Assembly: GCA_014773175.1 (NCBI GenBank)
Contig: VXCM01003326.1
Span: 1-64,000, forward strand
Length of the DNA: 64,000 nucleotides
Source: Lucifuga dentata
Taxonomy: Eukaryota > Chordata > Actinopteri > Ophidiiformes > Bythitidae
Direction of reading: 5' to 3'
A program made the translations under genes and the position numbers. Of this stretch, positions 21,601 to 36,400 are shown piece after piece (within the stretch, counting starts at the first letter, position 1; each line of letters begins with the position of its first letter). Under the pieces are notes generated by a model. That model was given only the letters and a program-made list of their open reading frames with translations, searched no databases and was not told the origin of the DNA.

Positions 21601-24462
21601 TCTTGGCTGACCTCTTCAACCAGTCCCTGGAACAATGCACCATGCCAGCATGCTTCAAGTCATCAATCATCATCCTGTTCCCCAAAAACCAGAAGATCTC
21701 CAGGCTGAGTGACTACAGACCAGTTATTCTAACTTCAGTAGTCATGAAATGCTTGGAAAGACTCATCCTGCACCATCTCAAAACTGCCACCAATGACCTT
21801 CAGGACCCCAGTTTGCTTACAGAGCTAATAGGTCTGTGGATGATACCATCAACTTAGCTCTGCACTACATCCTGCAGCACCTGGACAGCCCCAACAACTA
21901 TGTATGGGTTCCTCTCACAGACTTCAGCTCTGCTTTCAACATTGTCATTCCTGGACTGCTTGTGGAAAAACTGGCAGAGCTCAACATCTCTATTTCCATC
22001 TGCCAGTGGATCTCCAGTTTCCTCACCAACTGGATGCAACATGTCAAGGGGGGCAACCTTCTCTGATCCTCTCTTCCTCAGCACAAGGGATGTGTGCTTT
22101 TTTCTCTTACCTTCGCTCTCTACACCAATGACTGCACCTCCAACTGCCCATCAGTCAAACTCCTCAAGTTTGCTGATGACACCACCCTGGTTGGTCTCAT
22201 CTTCAACAGAGATGAGACTACATACAGAGCGGAGGTCAGCCATCTGGTGTCGTGGTGCAATGACTACACCTGGAGCTCAACATTACAAAAACCCAAGAGA
22301 TGATCATTATCACTGAGATGATAATGATCATCCCCCCCAACAATTAATGGATCTACAGTAAGCAGAGCTGACTCTGTTAAACTGCTGGGAACTGTTATCC
22401 AGCAGAAATTAAAGTGGGACACGAACATCACCAACATCACCAAGAAAGTCCAACACTGCATGTACTTCCTGAAGCAGCTAAAGAAGTTCAGGCTGTCACA
22501 GACTGTGCTGCTCAGGTTCTACCAGCCATTACAGAATCTGTCATCACATTCTCCATCTCCATCTGGTTCAACTTTGCTACATTACAATCCAAGCACAGAC
22601 TCCAGAGGATTGTGCGGTGTGCAGAGTAGATCATTGGCTGTCCACTCCCCTCCATAACCAACTAACACTCTGCCAGATCAAAAAAGAGAGCAAGGAAGAT
22701 CATGGCTGACCCCTCACACCCTGGACACGCACTCTTTCAGCATCTCCCCTCTCTGAGAAATCAGAGGTTGAGAGCTCTGAAAACAAGAAGTACTCACCAG
22801 TTACACAGCTTCTTCCACTAGGCCATAACCCTTATAAACTCTCATAATCTCAGACTCTTTCCACTATCCCTCATTGGACTCTGCTCTCATTTAGCTGCAT
22901 CAAATCTGTGTCATCACCACATTACTGCTCACATAAATGTCATTATTCACTTAGTTATCTCTCACCTACACTTTATTTCTTTACTTACAGTCTCACTGGT
23001 TATGTTTACATACTCTGTTTACATTACTTTTTACCATTGTTTACTTATCCACTGTTGGTGCAATATTGTTTGTCTGTTTGCACATCTACGTTATGCCTTT
23101 GTATTTTGATCTGTGCATATTGCAGTTTTTTTTTACCTGTATGTATTGTTTATACTCATACTAATATTTTTTCTGACACCACACACCAAGAGAAATTACT
23201 TGTGCACTTGTACTTGGCGAATAAAAGAATTTTGATGATGATTTTCTGAAAATAATCCACATAGGATGACTCACACCAAAATGATAACATCGTTCTTTTC
23301 ATAACTTATTTATTTTCAAAGTCAAAATAACCCAACACGATGTGAGGTGAGGTCAAAAACTATACTGCTGTTCCTCATAAACACTGATCAGCCTCCAGCT
23401 GAGCATCTATAAATAGACTCTTCGGCTTCATGGAGCCGTGGTGCCACACTGGCTCCATGAGCCAGCATAGACTGATTCACCGTATGCATTTCTTTGCCAT
23501 GGTAACATCCTGGATCTTCTCTTAAATGAGAACTGGCAGAATGACTTATTATGGCACTCCTCTGTATATAGTGTTCCCTTTTAGTCACTCCTGCTCTTCT
23601 CCAAGAGCCTTTCCTCCACAAAAACAGTTTTTCCCAAATAATGATTAATGAATTCATGTACCCCAATCATTCTAGCGAATGAAGGTATTGGACGAATGTT
23701 TCATTGTTCATGTAATTACTATGGCATTGTACAATGTATTCCTGTATGAAATTTCCTCTAGAGGTGATCAAGAATGATGATAAGGAGGGATGTGTAGTGG
23801 AAATTTCCACTTCATATGCCTCAGCTGCAAATAACTCACTATATATTCATGTTAAACTTATCTAAGCTGTTTTCCCTGAACAAGCATCTGACTCAATATT
23901 ACTCACTGACAGCAGAAANTAAACTTATCTAAGCTGTTTTCCCTGAACAAGCATCTGACTCAATATTACTCACTGACAGCAGAAAACAAATAGGACTGAT
24001 TTCTGCCATATTTGCTACACCTTATCACAAACAGTCCCATAAAAGACCCAAACACACTTCCTCTTCGCACTCCACTGCAGACTCGGCTGCAAATGCTTGT
24101 GTGTCCTTAAGAAGACATCAATAAATTTACAGAAAGACATCTCACCCTGTGGAATTCTTTATTTCATCATATTTATTAAAATTCCACAACAGGTGATTGG
24201 CTGCTTCACAGAGCCAGCAATGATCAGTTAAGATACAGGCAGTCCCCGGGTTACAAACGTCCAACTTACGAACAACCCATACTTACAAATGGACCAATAT
24301 AAAGCCTATTAAAGTAAAAATTCAAGTTACATACAATGATTTGTAATAATGAATGGTGCGCTACTTTACAATGCACATCAAAACAACAGAAGAATGGCTC
24401 TTCTGACATGCAAGACATCATAGCAGCGAGAGTGTTAACCTACATGTGTTTTTATACCTCCA

Positions 24463-24497
<35 letters not shown>

Positions 24498-27400
24498 ATG
24501 TTTACAATATTTTGGAATATCTGGAAGAGTTTATTTAATGTTTCTTATGCATAGAAAGGTAAAATATATATGCTCGACTGTAGCATTACTGGAAACAACT
24601 GCAGTTTGATAAAGCTATGATTATATTTTTCTGGGATGAAATAATCAGTTTTTAGACTGCATCTGCATGGAGGCCTGCTGAAACCACGCATACATCACCT
24701 TCCCCCTTCACAGACACCTAACTGTCCCCCTTCACAGACATAATACACATTCACTTTAACATATGGATGAGCACCCAGGAACTCCTCAAGATCCCCTGCT
24801 GTTCTCTTTCCCTCCCGTTTAGTTGTAAAACCTGCAGGACAGATACTGTAGGACAACGAAACAGAACTTCTAAATTTCTCTGACCTTCCTGGACGCCACG
24901 GTAATGAAAGTTATCACCTTAGAGAGAGACTTGGTAACACTTTGATCTTTAAAGCTCCTCTGCAATAAAAGAAAAGAACATACAGCTACTCTTATCTGCA
25001 TTTGAGTATCTCACAAGCTCCCTCCCCCAAATGGTCACTTCAATGGCTCCAGATTGTCTACAAGCCAAGGACTTCACAGAATTAAAGAACTGATCTCACT
25101 ACACCAAATAAGACTTTTAATTCAGAATCTATTCAGTAAACAAGAAGATATCTGAATTTACAATAATGTTTAGAGTCATTAAATGAGTTGCCATCTCTCT
25201 GTCTCTCGAGTACCTTAAAACTATGTTCAGATATTGACATTCATTTTCAATACTACATGCTTTTGTTGTATTTGTATTTGTGTTTATTTAGATAAAGGAT
25301 TTAGTNTTCATTTTCAATACTACATGCTTTTGTTGTATTTGTATTTGTGTTTATTTAGATAAAGGATTTAGTATGTGTTACATTTCTCCAACATACTTCT
25401 GAAATCACAGAACACCACACTGTCATTTTATGGTCCTTTAAGTTCACACAAAATTTGTTTTAACAATCTACAACAATCTAAGCTTTTGTTTTATCTTTGT
25501 AATGTTTAGAATACTTGCATTGATGTAGAGATAGATTTAGTTAAGTAAAGATCATCAAATTTCATAATGGAGTGTTTTAGATGTTTAGATTTTGTGATAA
25601 ATTCCTATTAGACAACAAAAGAGATGATTTATTTGTGTAACATGGTTTTATTTGTGCTAGCATGTCATACTGTGAATTTACTACGTGAAATTTCTATGTA
25701 TCATGCTTTGACAATGGGAAATGAGTGGACTTAGTATAAGTATAGGTTATGTTTCTGTAATATCACAGAAATTAAGCTGCTCCAGGCTGCTGCCTGCCTT
25801 CATGACATCATCGGGAAAAGCTCCTATAAGAACAAAGCATGGGCGTGTTCTTCACAACGCGCGAAGGGCTTTTCTCTTTATAACACAGCCCAATGTTTTC
25901 ACTCTTTGTTCTTGGTCTTTGTTCTCGCTCTTTGTTCCTGCTCTTCTGTTCCAGCTCTTTTCCCCGGACTTTCTTTTTATTCGTCTCTTTGCTCTTGCTT
26001 CTTGCTCCGGGACTGCTCATGTCCCTCTCTACACCGCGTGGCGGCTTCTCTTCTCTTCTTGTCTCCTTTCTTCACTGCTGCTAAAACAACGGCTAGTGGT
26101 TCTTTATTTTAAAGTAATCTCAAGTAATTTTATTAGCTGTTCTAAAAAGTTTTTGCCTGAATCAGCGATAGATGTTATCACGACCTCCACGTGATTTCAT
26201 TCAAGCTATTCAGTTCTAGCTACAGTTAGTTCTCTGCATTGCCACGTCATCGGCTCCGCTGACCACGTTGGGATTCAACTCCAACACTGCAACTCGGTTC
26301 GACCCTAAGTCCAGCTCCCAGCTCCAGCTGTTCGTCAAGAAGTGCGCTAATCTGGTTCCAAAGGAAGACCCGTTTGTTCGGATCCGTGACGACAGCCGCG
26401 AGTCTGAACATCCTATNATCTGGTTCCAAAGGAAGACCCGTTTGTTCGGATCCGTGACGACAGCCGCGAGTCTGAACATCCTATCCGAATCCTGAGGACT
26501 GCCTGCATACCATGCTTTGACTTCACAAGACGTGACCAAGCTGCTGAGCGCCTGAGACAAGACTGGCAATCTGACTTTCCCACATCATTGGAGTGGCCAA
26601 GCCCAACGTAAGATTTTGTCTTTGCTGATGTTAAAGTGATGCAGCCTAACTATGTTATTGTCCCATTTCCATATCTTTCTTACTAACCATTTTCTATTTT
26701 CATAACTGCCGTACTAATAACTCTGTAAAGTAAAGCTAGCCTCAGTCAATGTTAGAATAGGTTAGGATTTTATTTTGAAAATCCACCAGTTTTCTGTTGT
26801 CAAACCTGGTTTTCATATCACACATAATATCTACCTCATTTGTATATTTTTATATTTCTCATCTGTAAATAAATGTTAACCTGTGCAATAGTACTTTGTT
26901 TGCCTGTTTCAGTTCGGAGAAGAAATCACTGGATGAGTCAAGAACCATTACTTTTCAGATTTGAGCCCAAATATTAAGTTAAGATCTGAGACTGAATGTT
27001 AATTAAATTATCAAAATATTAAGTTTAAACGACTTAATTTTCCACATAACGTGAAATTGTCCTCAGTTTAAATAAGATTAATATTTCTTTATTGAAATTA
27101 TGATCTTAACATTGCAACTTTGCATACCATNTAAATAAGATTAATATTTCTTTATTGAAATTATGATCTTAACATTGCAACTTTGCATACCATTGCTGTA
27201 CCTTAATTAATATTCATATAATACTACTGTTATGCATACTATATATGCTACACGATACAGAAGCATCACAAGAGGGGTGCAGGGATTGTGGACCACACTG
27301 GGTGACACCATCTGAGGGGCTAACACTGGGTGGTNAACTTCACATCAGTACCTTGGGCAGCCCCAAGAACGTGAAAGAGAAACCGACAAAGCGTAACCAA

Positions 27401-30400
27401 ACTACAGACTCCCCGTTTGTCCCCCTCCCCAGGTACCATTATAACAGCTGTCACACTCCTTAACTCCGGCATCCCTAGAAAGTGAAAGCAGAAAGAGAAA
27501 GCGATAAAAAAAAAACTNCCCCCCCGTTGACAACTTGAATTGTTGGTACCAGCTCTGAACCTGCCCATCATGGAGATACCGTATCAGGAGACACCAGCCC
27601 CAGTGACGCCACTGGCTAGACACACACCTAAGTAAAATATATATGCTAGATGCATACCTTACCTAATGGTTTTGACTTACGAACAAATTCGACTTACGAA
27701 CAGCTGTGAGTATGGAACTCATTCGTAACCTGGGGACTGCCTGTATATCCATCCATCCATTTTCTATACCCATTTGTCCAAAATATAAATATTCACAATT
27801 AATAACTTATTTGATCAGCCTCCAGCTGAGCATCTATAAACAGATGCCTTGGCTCATCGAGCCGGCGCAGCGCCATGGTTCTGCGAGCCAATGAGGCAAT
27901 TGGCTTCTTCACAGAGCCAGCAATGATCATTCAGTTAAAAACAATAATTTATTTGATTTCACTTCTCACAAATTAAATATTTTAAACATGTGATAATTAA
28001 GCAAGAAATGGCTCTAACACTGGTACCGGTAAATATGATATTTATCTCAGCAGGTGATTACCATAACTGACCAATCACAACAGCACTTACTGGCTGCCAC
28101 AGAATGTACTGGATAAGATGTTTAGTCAGGAAATATCTCATTCTAGGGTATGATTTAAACTATTTTCCATGGGCAATGGTAATGGGTAGTATTTCCACCC
28201 CTGGAAATTTCCTTTTCTGGAATCTGATTTGAATTACTCATGTAAAAGCCGATCCCCCGATTTGCTTTGTGAAATTTGGTAAAAAAAAAAAAAAAAAAAA
28301 NAAAAAAAAAAAAAAAAAAGAAAACCTTGGTCTATACTCAAGTATATATGGTATTTATTACTGAGGTTCCAGCACAAAGTGCTGGGAACCCTAATGTTAT
28401 TGCTCGGACGATTCATCATTTTCTGCTAAAAGCATCTGGGCATCAGAAACCGTAAAAGCTACAGCTACAAAACTTGGTATGTAGTTTCAAAAACTTCATT
28501 GCTGTTCAGGTGACAAAACCAAACTCAGTCAGCTTGAAGGTGGCAATGTAATAACTTCAAAATTTTAGTGTATATTGGTCTGTAACTTTTGAACCATAAG
28601 TCCTAGAATCAAAAATTTTTTTTCATTGGATTCCTTGGATGTATACACATCTAACCACGTAGGCCACACCCATTTCCACCTGACTAGATTTTCCGCCATT
28701 TTGAATTTTTTCCAAAACAGTTTTTTCTTATCTCCTCCTACAATTTTGGCTCAATCATCACCAAAATTTGCATGTGGCATGTCTGGACCAAGCTGGAAAA
28801 AAAAGTTATGACTTTGATTTTTGATATTCTTTATCGTTTTGCTGCAGTTGGCTGACCAAGTTGTAGGTGTGGCTTATTTTACAATATGTGCTACAAAATG
28901 TGGCATATCTCCTGAAACAATTAGTCTACTGTAACCAAACTTGGTAGACATGCTCACTGAACACATCTGAAAAAAATGGGTCATCAACCAACCTGATGGG
29001 GGTGCTGTAACGCCTACAGTAAATTTTCACCAATAACTTATGAACCATAGACTGTATAATGAAAATTTTTTTTTTTCTGCATTCCTTGGGTATCCATGTA
29101 AGCCACGCCCATTTCCACTTCATAGTTTGTCCGCCATTTTGAATTTTTTGCAAATTTTGATTTAAGAATTTCTTTCTCAAACACCGTAAAAGCTACAACA
29201 ACTAAACTTAACAGATTGGTTCAATATCTCACCCACTACTCAGGGAAAAAAAAATATGTGGATTGGCCTGAAGGTGGTGCTGTAATAAGCATGTTTACAT
29301 TTTGGCTTATAACTACTGAACTGTAAGTAATTGGATCAAAATTCTTTTTCCCTGCATTCCTTGGGTCGCTATGCATCCAATGACATAGTCCAACCTCTTC
29401 CCCCTGACTAGATTTTCCACCATTTTGACTATTGTCTAAATTTTTTTTTTTTTTTTTTTTTTGCATATCTCTTCCTGCAGTTTTTGTGCAATCATCACCA
29501 AAATTTGCACGTGGGATGTCTGGACCAATCTGGAAAAAAGTACCATCTCAGGTTTTTTGATATTCTTTATTGTTTTGCTGCAATTGGCTGACAAAGTTGA
29601 GTGGGCATGGCTTAGGCAACAAAAACTGCAATATCTCATGAATGATGACGACCAAATTTGGTGAATATCTGTACACACAACTTCTGCAAAAACTGAATCA
29701 TACATTGAGTTGTCACGCTGCTTGGACCCCAATTATTGCCACTTGCAGCTATATTTTTTATTATTATTATTCTCATCATCATCATCATCATCATCATCAT
29801 TATTGTACTGTTTTATTGCTATCATTGTATTGTTTTTCTTTAGACCGTTGCTGCTGGTGTGAATGATGTTCACACCAACAGATTCAGTAGCCTGGCTGTG
29901 CCTCTGAGTGGCATGTGGTCTAGCATGTGGCCCAGGACCAGCAGCTTGGCTGGAATCTGTGGGGAAGCCTGTTGAATCCTGATCGTGTTGTTTGTGTTTT
30001 ACAGCATTTTTGCTAGCTTGCTGGTCGTATGAGTAAATGTGATGGTTGTTGAGAGTTTGTTCTTGTTTCTTTGGTAATGACACCGATTTGGGCTATGCCA
30101 TGTCTATTTGTGATGCAGCATCCTGTCATAATGTTTAACAATGCTACATCCTTGATGCTTTCAGTCACCATGTATTCATGACTCTGCTGTTCGTGTGTTG
30201 TAACTGTCATAGGTGTTGAGCCTCGTGTTAAATCACTTTATTCCACTTGATAAAGGTGGAATAAAATATATATGTCAATATACTGTGAATATGGGGTGGT
30301 TATGTTTAAAGAATAGCCTATATGTCATGGTGAGGTTATTAGAAGACAGTTTAATTGCGGGAGGATAGCATTGAAGGCGTAGATATAAAATACATGGCCC

Positions 30401-33400
30401 GCCACTGATTTGTAATGAGATATGATCTGTAAATTAACTATAATTCATAAGATAATTGCACTTTTGGAATTTTACACATCTTGATTTGTTAATGTGACAA
30501 GTATTTTAATAATGAAATATTCATTTTAGCCATTTCTGAAGTAAATGTGATATTCTCATAGTTAACATATTTCTTTCATTAGCACTGGCATGTTGTTTTT
30601 CATATTATAAATGGGTTACCTTCAGATTTTTAGACTGGAACTCATACAAAGTATGACCTGAGAAGTAGTTTATAGACTTAAGAAGTAGCTGATTAATTGA
30701 ACATATAATCTATTATTAATAAATAACAAACATAATCATTAGTTTGTTATATTACAGATACATTTTTTTTCCATAATTGCTATTTGTATTCTATTCTTGC
30801 AATTTTATGGTGTTAGCTACATTAGTGATCCCCAAAGCAATTTTCATCTTGAATAGATAACCTTCACTTACCATCAACAGACAGAATGAAGCTCTTACGA
30901 ATGGGCACTCGCAGAGACTGATGGGAGACGCTGCAGGTAAACTGACTCCCTGAGTCTCTGAGCAAAGGCTGGAGGTAGAAGAAAGCTGAGAGGGAGAAGG
31001 TCTTATCGTGGTTGTGTTTATGGCTGGAGAGAAGAACGTTCAGGAGCCTCTTTGGGAGAGGAGCATTTTGGCCTGTCCTGGCTGGATCCTCCTGGTACCA
31101 AACAATCTCTACATCTAGAGGATAGTAGCCCTCTGCATCACAAACCACTTTGTGCTCCGTGCCTTCCAGTAAGGAGAGGGTGGGTCCGACATTGAGGGAC
31201 ACATGGGGAGACTCTGAGGAGAGGAGGGAGTAAAATTACATGGAATTTTCCACTGAGCCTTACCTATGATAATATAATTTTGAATGAAACTGCCAGTAGC
31301 TAGTATTTTATGCAGTATTAACTATCTTTTGAAGAGGGAGGAATATTTCACAAATAAAGGACAACAGACAGAAACAGCAAAATATCATCGTCAGAGACAA
31401 GAGTTAAGAGTGATGAATGAAGAAGAGTGATGACAATGAAATCACCTTCCTCACTCAATTTTCATTGAGCTCTATTAAACTATGAAAGAATATTTACAAT
31501 TACTAAAAATGATAACGATGGAAAAACTGTATTTGACTAAATAAATACATGAATAAATGAGCAATGAAACATAAAACCTCTCCCTGAATCACCACCTTAT
31601 CGTGGTGGAGGGGTTTGTGTTCTGATCCTGGGAACTGTGTTGTCTGGAACATTTGCTCCTGGTAGGGCCTCCCTTGACAAATTGGTCCCAGGTGAGGAGC
31701 CAGACAAAGAGCGATTCACAATACCCTTCGTGACAGACACTAATAAGAAAAGAGCCACCTCGCCTGGAATAGGGAAACCGGGGCCTCCCTCTGGAGCCAG
31801 GCCTGGGGGGGGGGGGGGGNGCTCGTAGGCGAGCACCTGGTGGCCGGGCCTGCAACCATGAGGCCCGGTCGGGCTCAGCCTGAAAAAACAACGTGGTGTC
31901 AGCTCCTTGTGGACGCAAGGAGAGAATGAAGGGTCTGGTGTGCTGCCGAACGGGCAGTGGACAAGGGCATAGGCCCATGCGGACTGGTTCTTGGACATGG
32001 AATCTGACTCTAGGGATGTGGAATGTTACCTCTCTGCCGGGGAAGCAGCCTGAGTTGGTGAAGGAGGTTGAGAGATACCAACTAGATATAGTTGGGCTCA
32101 CCTCCACGCACAGCATGGGCTCTGGAACCAAACTCCTGGAGAGGGGTTGGACTCTCTCTTTCTCTGGAGTTGCTCAGGGTGAGAGGCGCCGGGCGGGTGT
32201 GGGGATACTTTTAAGTCCCAGGCTGAGTGCTGAAATTTTGGAATTTTCCCTGGTGAACGAGAGGGCTGCCTCGATGCGACTTCATGTTGCAAAGAGGGCT
32301 CTGACTGTAGTTTGTGCTTATGTACCAAACTGCAGTTCAGATTACCCAGCCTTCTTGGAGACTCTGGGTGGGATCCTGGATAGGGGCCCTCCCGGGGACT
32401 CCATAGTTTTACTGAGGGACTTCAATGCTCACATTGGCAATGACAGGGATACCTGGAGGGGCGTGATTGGGAGGAACGGCCTCCCTGATCTGAACCCGAG
32501 TGGTGTGTTGTTGCTAGACTTCTGTGCAAGTCACGGACTGGCCATCACAAACACCTTGTTCGAGTACAAGGGTGTTCATAAGTGTACTTGGTACCAGAGC
32601 ACCCTAGGTCTGAGGTCAATGATCGATTTTATAATCATATCATCAGACCTATGACCGTGTGTCTTGGACACTCAGGTAAAGAGAGGGGCAGAGCTGTCAA
32701 GTGATCACCACCTGGTGGTGAGTTGGGTCAGATGGCAGGGGAGGCCGCTGAACAGACCAGGAAGACCCAAATGAGTTGTGAGGGTCTGCTGGGAACGTTT
32801 GGTGGAAGAACCTGTCCAGATGATCTTCAACTCCCATCTCCGAAAGAACTTCTCCTGCATTCCGAGGGAGGCTGGGGACATGGAGTCTGAATGGACCCTG
32901 TTCAAAGCCCCCATTGTTGAAGCAGCTGTTTTGAGCTGTGGCCAGAAGGTTGTTGGTGCCTGTCATGGCGGCAACCCAAGAACCCGCTGGTGGACGCCAG
33001 CGGTGAGGGAAGCTGTCAGGCTGAAGAAAGAGGCCTTTCGTGCCTGGTTGGCACAGGGGTCTCTGGAATCGGCTGACAGGTACACTACAACATTTCACCT
33101 CTGCTCCGGTGTTGATTCTGCCTGATCCTACCCATCAGTTCTTGGTGGAGGTGGACACTTCAGATGTGGGAGTTGGGGCCATACTCTCCCAGCACTCTGC
33201 TGTAGACAACAATCTTCATCCCTGTGCTTTTTTCTCCCACCGTCTCTCCCCTACAGAATGCAATTATGACACTGGCAACCGAGAGTTACTGGCAGTTAAA
33301 CTAGCCCTGGAGGAGTAGAGGCACTGGCTGGAGGGGGCGGAGCAACCATTCATTGTGTGGATTGACCATAAGAACCTGGAGTACATCAAGACTGCCAAAC

Positions 33401-36400
33401 GCCTGAACTCTCGCCAGGCTTGCTGGGCCTTGTTTTTTGGGAGATTTAACTTCACTATCTCCTATCAGCCTGGCTCTAAGAATGGTAAACCAGATGCCTT
33501 GTCTCGAGGCTCATGCTTTTTCTGACTCACCCTCTTCTCACCAGTCTATTCTGCCATTCTGAGTGTGTGCTGGCAGCAGTGCAGTGGGGAATTGAGTAGG
33601 TGGTTTGCTCAGCACTTCTGCAACATCCTGACTCTGGTAACAGCCCACGTAACCATTTATTTGTCCCTAACTCTGTCTGCACCCTGGTTCTGGGGACATG
33701 CTTCTTGGGTGGGTACATGCTTCTCATCTGGCCTGTCATCCTGGAGGGTCTCGCAGCTTGGCTCTCATCTCCCAGCGTTTCTGGTGGCCCATCATGAAGG
33801 AGGATGTTCAGGAGTATGTTGCTGAGTATACTGTGTGCGCCCAAAATAAATCATCCAATCGTGCCCCAGCAGGTCTCCTCCGCCCACTTCCTGTTCCACA
33901 TCACCCCTGATCCCACATTGCAGCGGATTTTGTAATCAGACTGTCTCCATCAAATGGTAACACTGTTATTCTGACCATTGTGGACCGATTTTCTAAGGCA
34001 GCCCATTTTGTTCCTTTACCTAAGTTGCCTTCAGCCAAGGAGACAGCTCAGCTTATGATAAATCATGTTTTCAGACTGCATGGTCTTCCCTTGGACATTG
34101 TGTCTAACGGGGGGCCCCAGTTCTCTTCTCATTTCTGGTGTTCTTTCCATAGGTTACTGGGAGCTTCTGCCAGTCTGTCCACCGGGTTCCACCTTCAGTC
34201 CAACGGCCAGATGGAGTGTACCAACCAGGACCTTGAATCGGCCCTGTTCTGCCTCTCTGGCCATAATCCATCCTCCTGGAGTGATCAGCTACCCTGGGTG
34301 GAGTACACCCACAGCACTCTTCCTGTCTCTGCCACTGGTATGTCACATTTTGAATGTTGTATGGGCTATCAACCTCCCTTATTTCCTGCCCAGGAGGAGG
34401 ATGTAGGAGTCCCTTCTGCCATGTTTTTTTTCCCACCAGTGTCACTGGACCTGGAGGAGGGCTTGGGCAGTGCTGCTTGCTACGGTGGCCAGTTACAAAC
34501 ACCAGGCTGGCGACTGTGTTTGGCTGGCCACTCGTGATCTACCCCTTAGGGTCGACTCTCAGAAGCTGGCTCCTCGCTTTGTGGGGCCTTTTCCTGTGTC
34601 CAAGGTCATCAGCCCAGCAGCTGTTCATCTCTGCCTTCCTCATGCCCTCTGGCATGTGCATCCCACCTTCCATGTCTCCAAACCCAAGCCTATCTCCTCC
34701 AGTCATCTCTGTCCCCCCGNCCCCCCCAAGGCTTATCAATGGCTCTGATGCCTACACTGTCAGACAGCTCCTGCGGTCTCGTCGTCACAGTCGGGGATTA
34801 CAGTACCTTGTTGATTGCAAAGGCTGCGGTCCTGAAGAGAGGAGTTGGGTTCTGGCTCGGGACATTCTTGACCCCTCTCTCATCAGGGAGTTTCACCACC
34901 TCCATCCTGATCAGCCATCTAGGACGCCAGGTGGCACCCTTAGAGGGGGGGTACTGTCAGGGATTCTGCTAGCACCTCCTCTTATATAATATCTCTCTCT
35001 CTCTCTCTGTTCCTCTTCCCGTATCTCTTCCGTGTTTTGCCATCGACTCATGTCTCTATATCTGTTCCAGGTCCAGTTGTTCCTGTCTGGGGTTTTCCCT
35101 CTCTCCTTACCTCACTGCCATGCAGCTCACCTTATCTCTATCTTGCATCACACACCTGTCCTGCATTTCTCATCAGTGTTGTGTTTATATACCTGTCTGT
35201 TCCTTGTGGTCTCTGCCAGATCATGCTATGTATTTTGCTAGTCCGTTCCAGCTGTACCTGTAGCCCTCAGCCTGCCTGTGTTTAGACGTGTTCAGTCTGC
35301 CTTGTCCCTGTGTACCTCAGCCTGGTTTTGGATTGCCTTTTTGTGTATGACCCTGCTTGTTTTTTGGACTCTGTATTCGCTTCATCCTGTCAGTAAAGAC
35401 ATTCAGTTACCAGCAAGCCTTTGACTGCTGTGTCTGCTTTTGAATCCGGTTCTGAGCCTGACATCCCTATTCAAATAAACATTTAAATTAATAAATAATT
35501 TTACAATTCCACAATAAACCCAAATGTATTTAATAATAGCTCTCCAGTTCCACCAGTAGTCATGGCTGATATTTTTTTATAATCACATAGGCCAATAATT
35601 AATTTTAAGACACAAAACTTTGATTCTTCAGATCAAAACAGACTGGTGTCAGCACAGTCACGAGAAAACATATATACAAAAAGTAAACAAACAAATATTT
35701 AGAAGACTAACTATTGATGACTTAGAAGACTAACTATGATATTATTTGTAGGGTCAGGAATATTGGAGGGAGTTACATTTTTTTTTATTGTAGCTGGCTT
35801 TTACAGCAATGTCTTCACCACCCTGCCTCCATTGTGAGTGTATGTTTGTGTGCTTACATGTGATGATACAGTAAATGGAGGACATACTTAGATACTGTAT
35901 GTCAAATAATGTTCTGCATGTTTATGGATATTGTGTAATGCCCCCACACTTTTTAACTCAAAAATTACATTTTTTGCTTTTTGACAGCTATGTCTGTCTC
36001 ATGAGTTTGTAGACAGCTAAGGCAGTCTGGGTCAACATTATATGTTGTATATCACAATGAGGAGCCCATTAAAAACAGGCTGATCTAATGATGTTTGATC
36101 AAAGGCACACATTGGTTAAATATTGTGGTTATTGTATGCATTTGTGTGGCTTATCGCTAATTAGTGAGTACTGATTATCTATGTTGTACTATATCAATGC
36201 CATAGTTTGGATATGATTGTTCTCTTGGTTGCTGCTCTCCTGCTGGACGGGCAGGGAGGTCCACAACAGAGTCATGCTGCCAAAATATAACTGTAATATG
36301 CTTGATATTTCATAACCCTTTTATCAAACCAAGTTTGATAAAAGGGAGCCTGACAGAATTTATTTTTCTGATGTAGGCTTATGTATGTACTACTCATTGT

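Larger units (their letters stand above)
24236..27743. mobile_element. pogo/Tigger-like inverted-repeat element, non-coding
   Basis: The ends CAGGCAGTCCCCGGGTTACA and, inverted, TAACCTGGGGACTGCCTG are followed outside by TA on both sides (24234-24235 and 27744-27745). Both ends continue into CTTACGAAC words typical of pogo/Tigger-group mariner elements. No transposase is present in the 3.5 kb. The interior holds other sequence, including the promoter-like block at 25850-26610, which may be a nested insertion. N artefacts at 25306, 26417 and 27131 inflate the length. Confidence 0.6.

Noticed and set aside
31589..32131. 180-codon minus-strand ORF
   Set aside because: It is antisense to the LINE leader and endonuclease and crosses a G run with an N.
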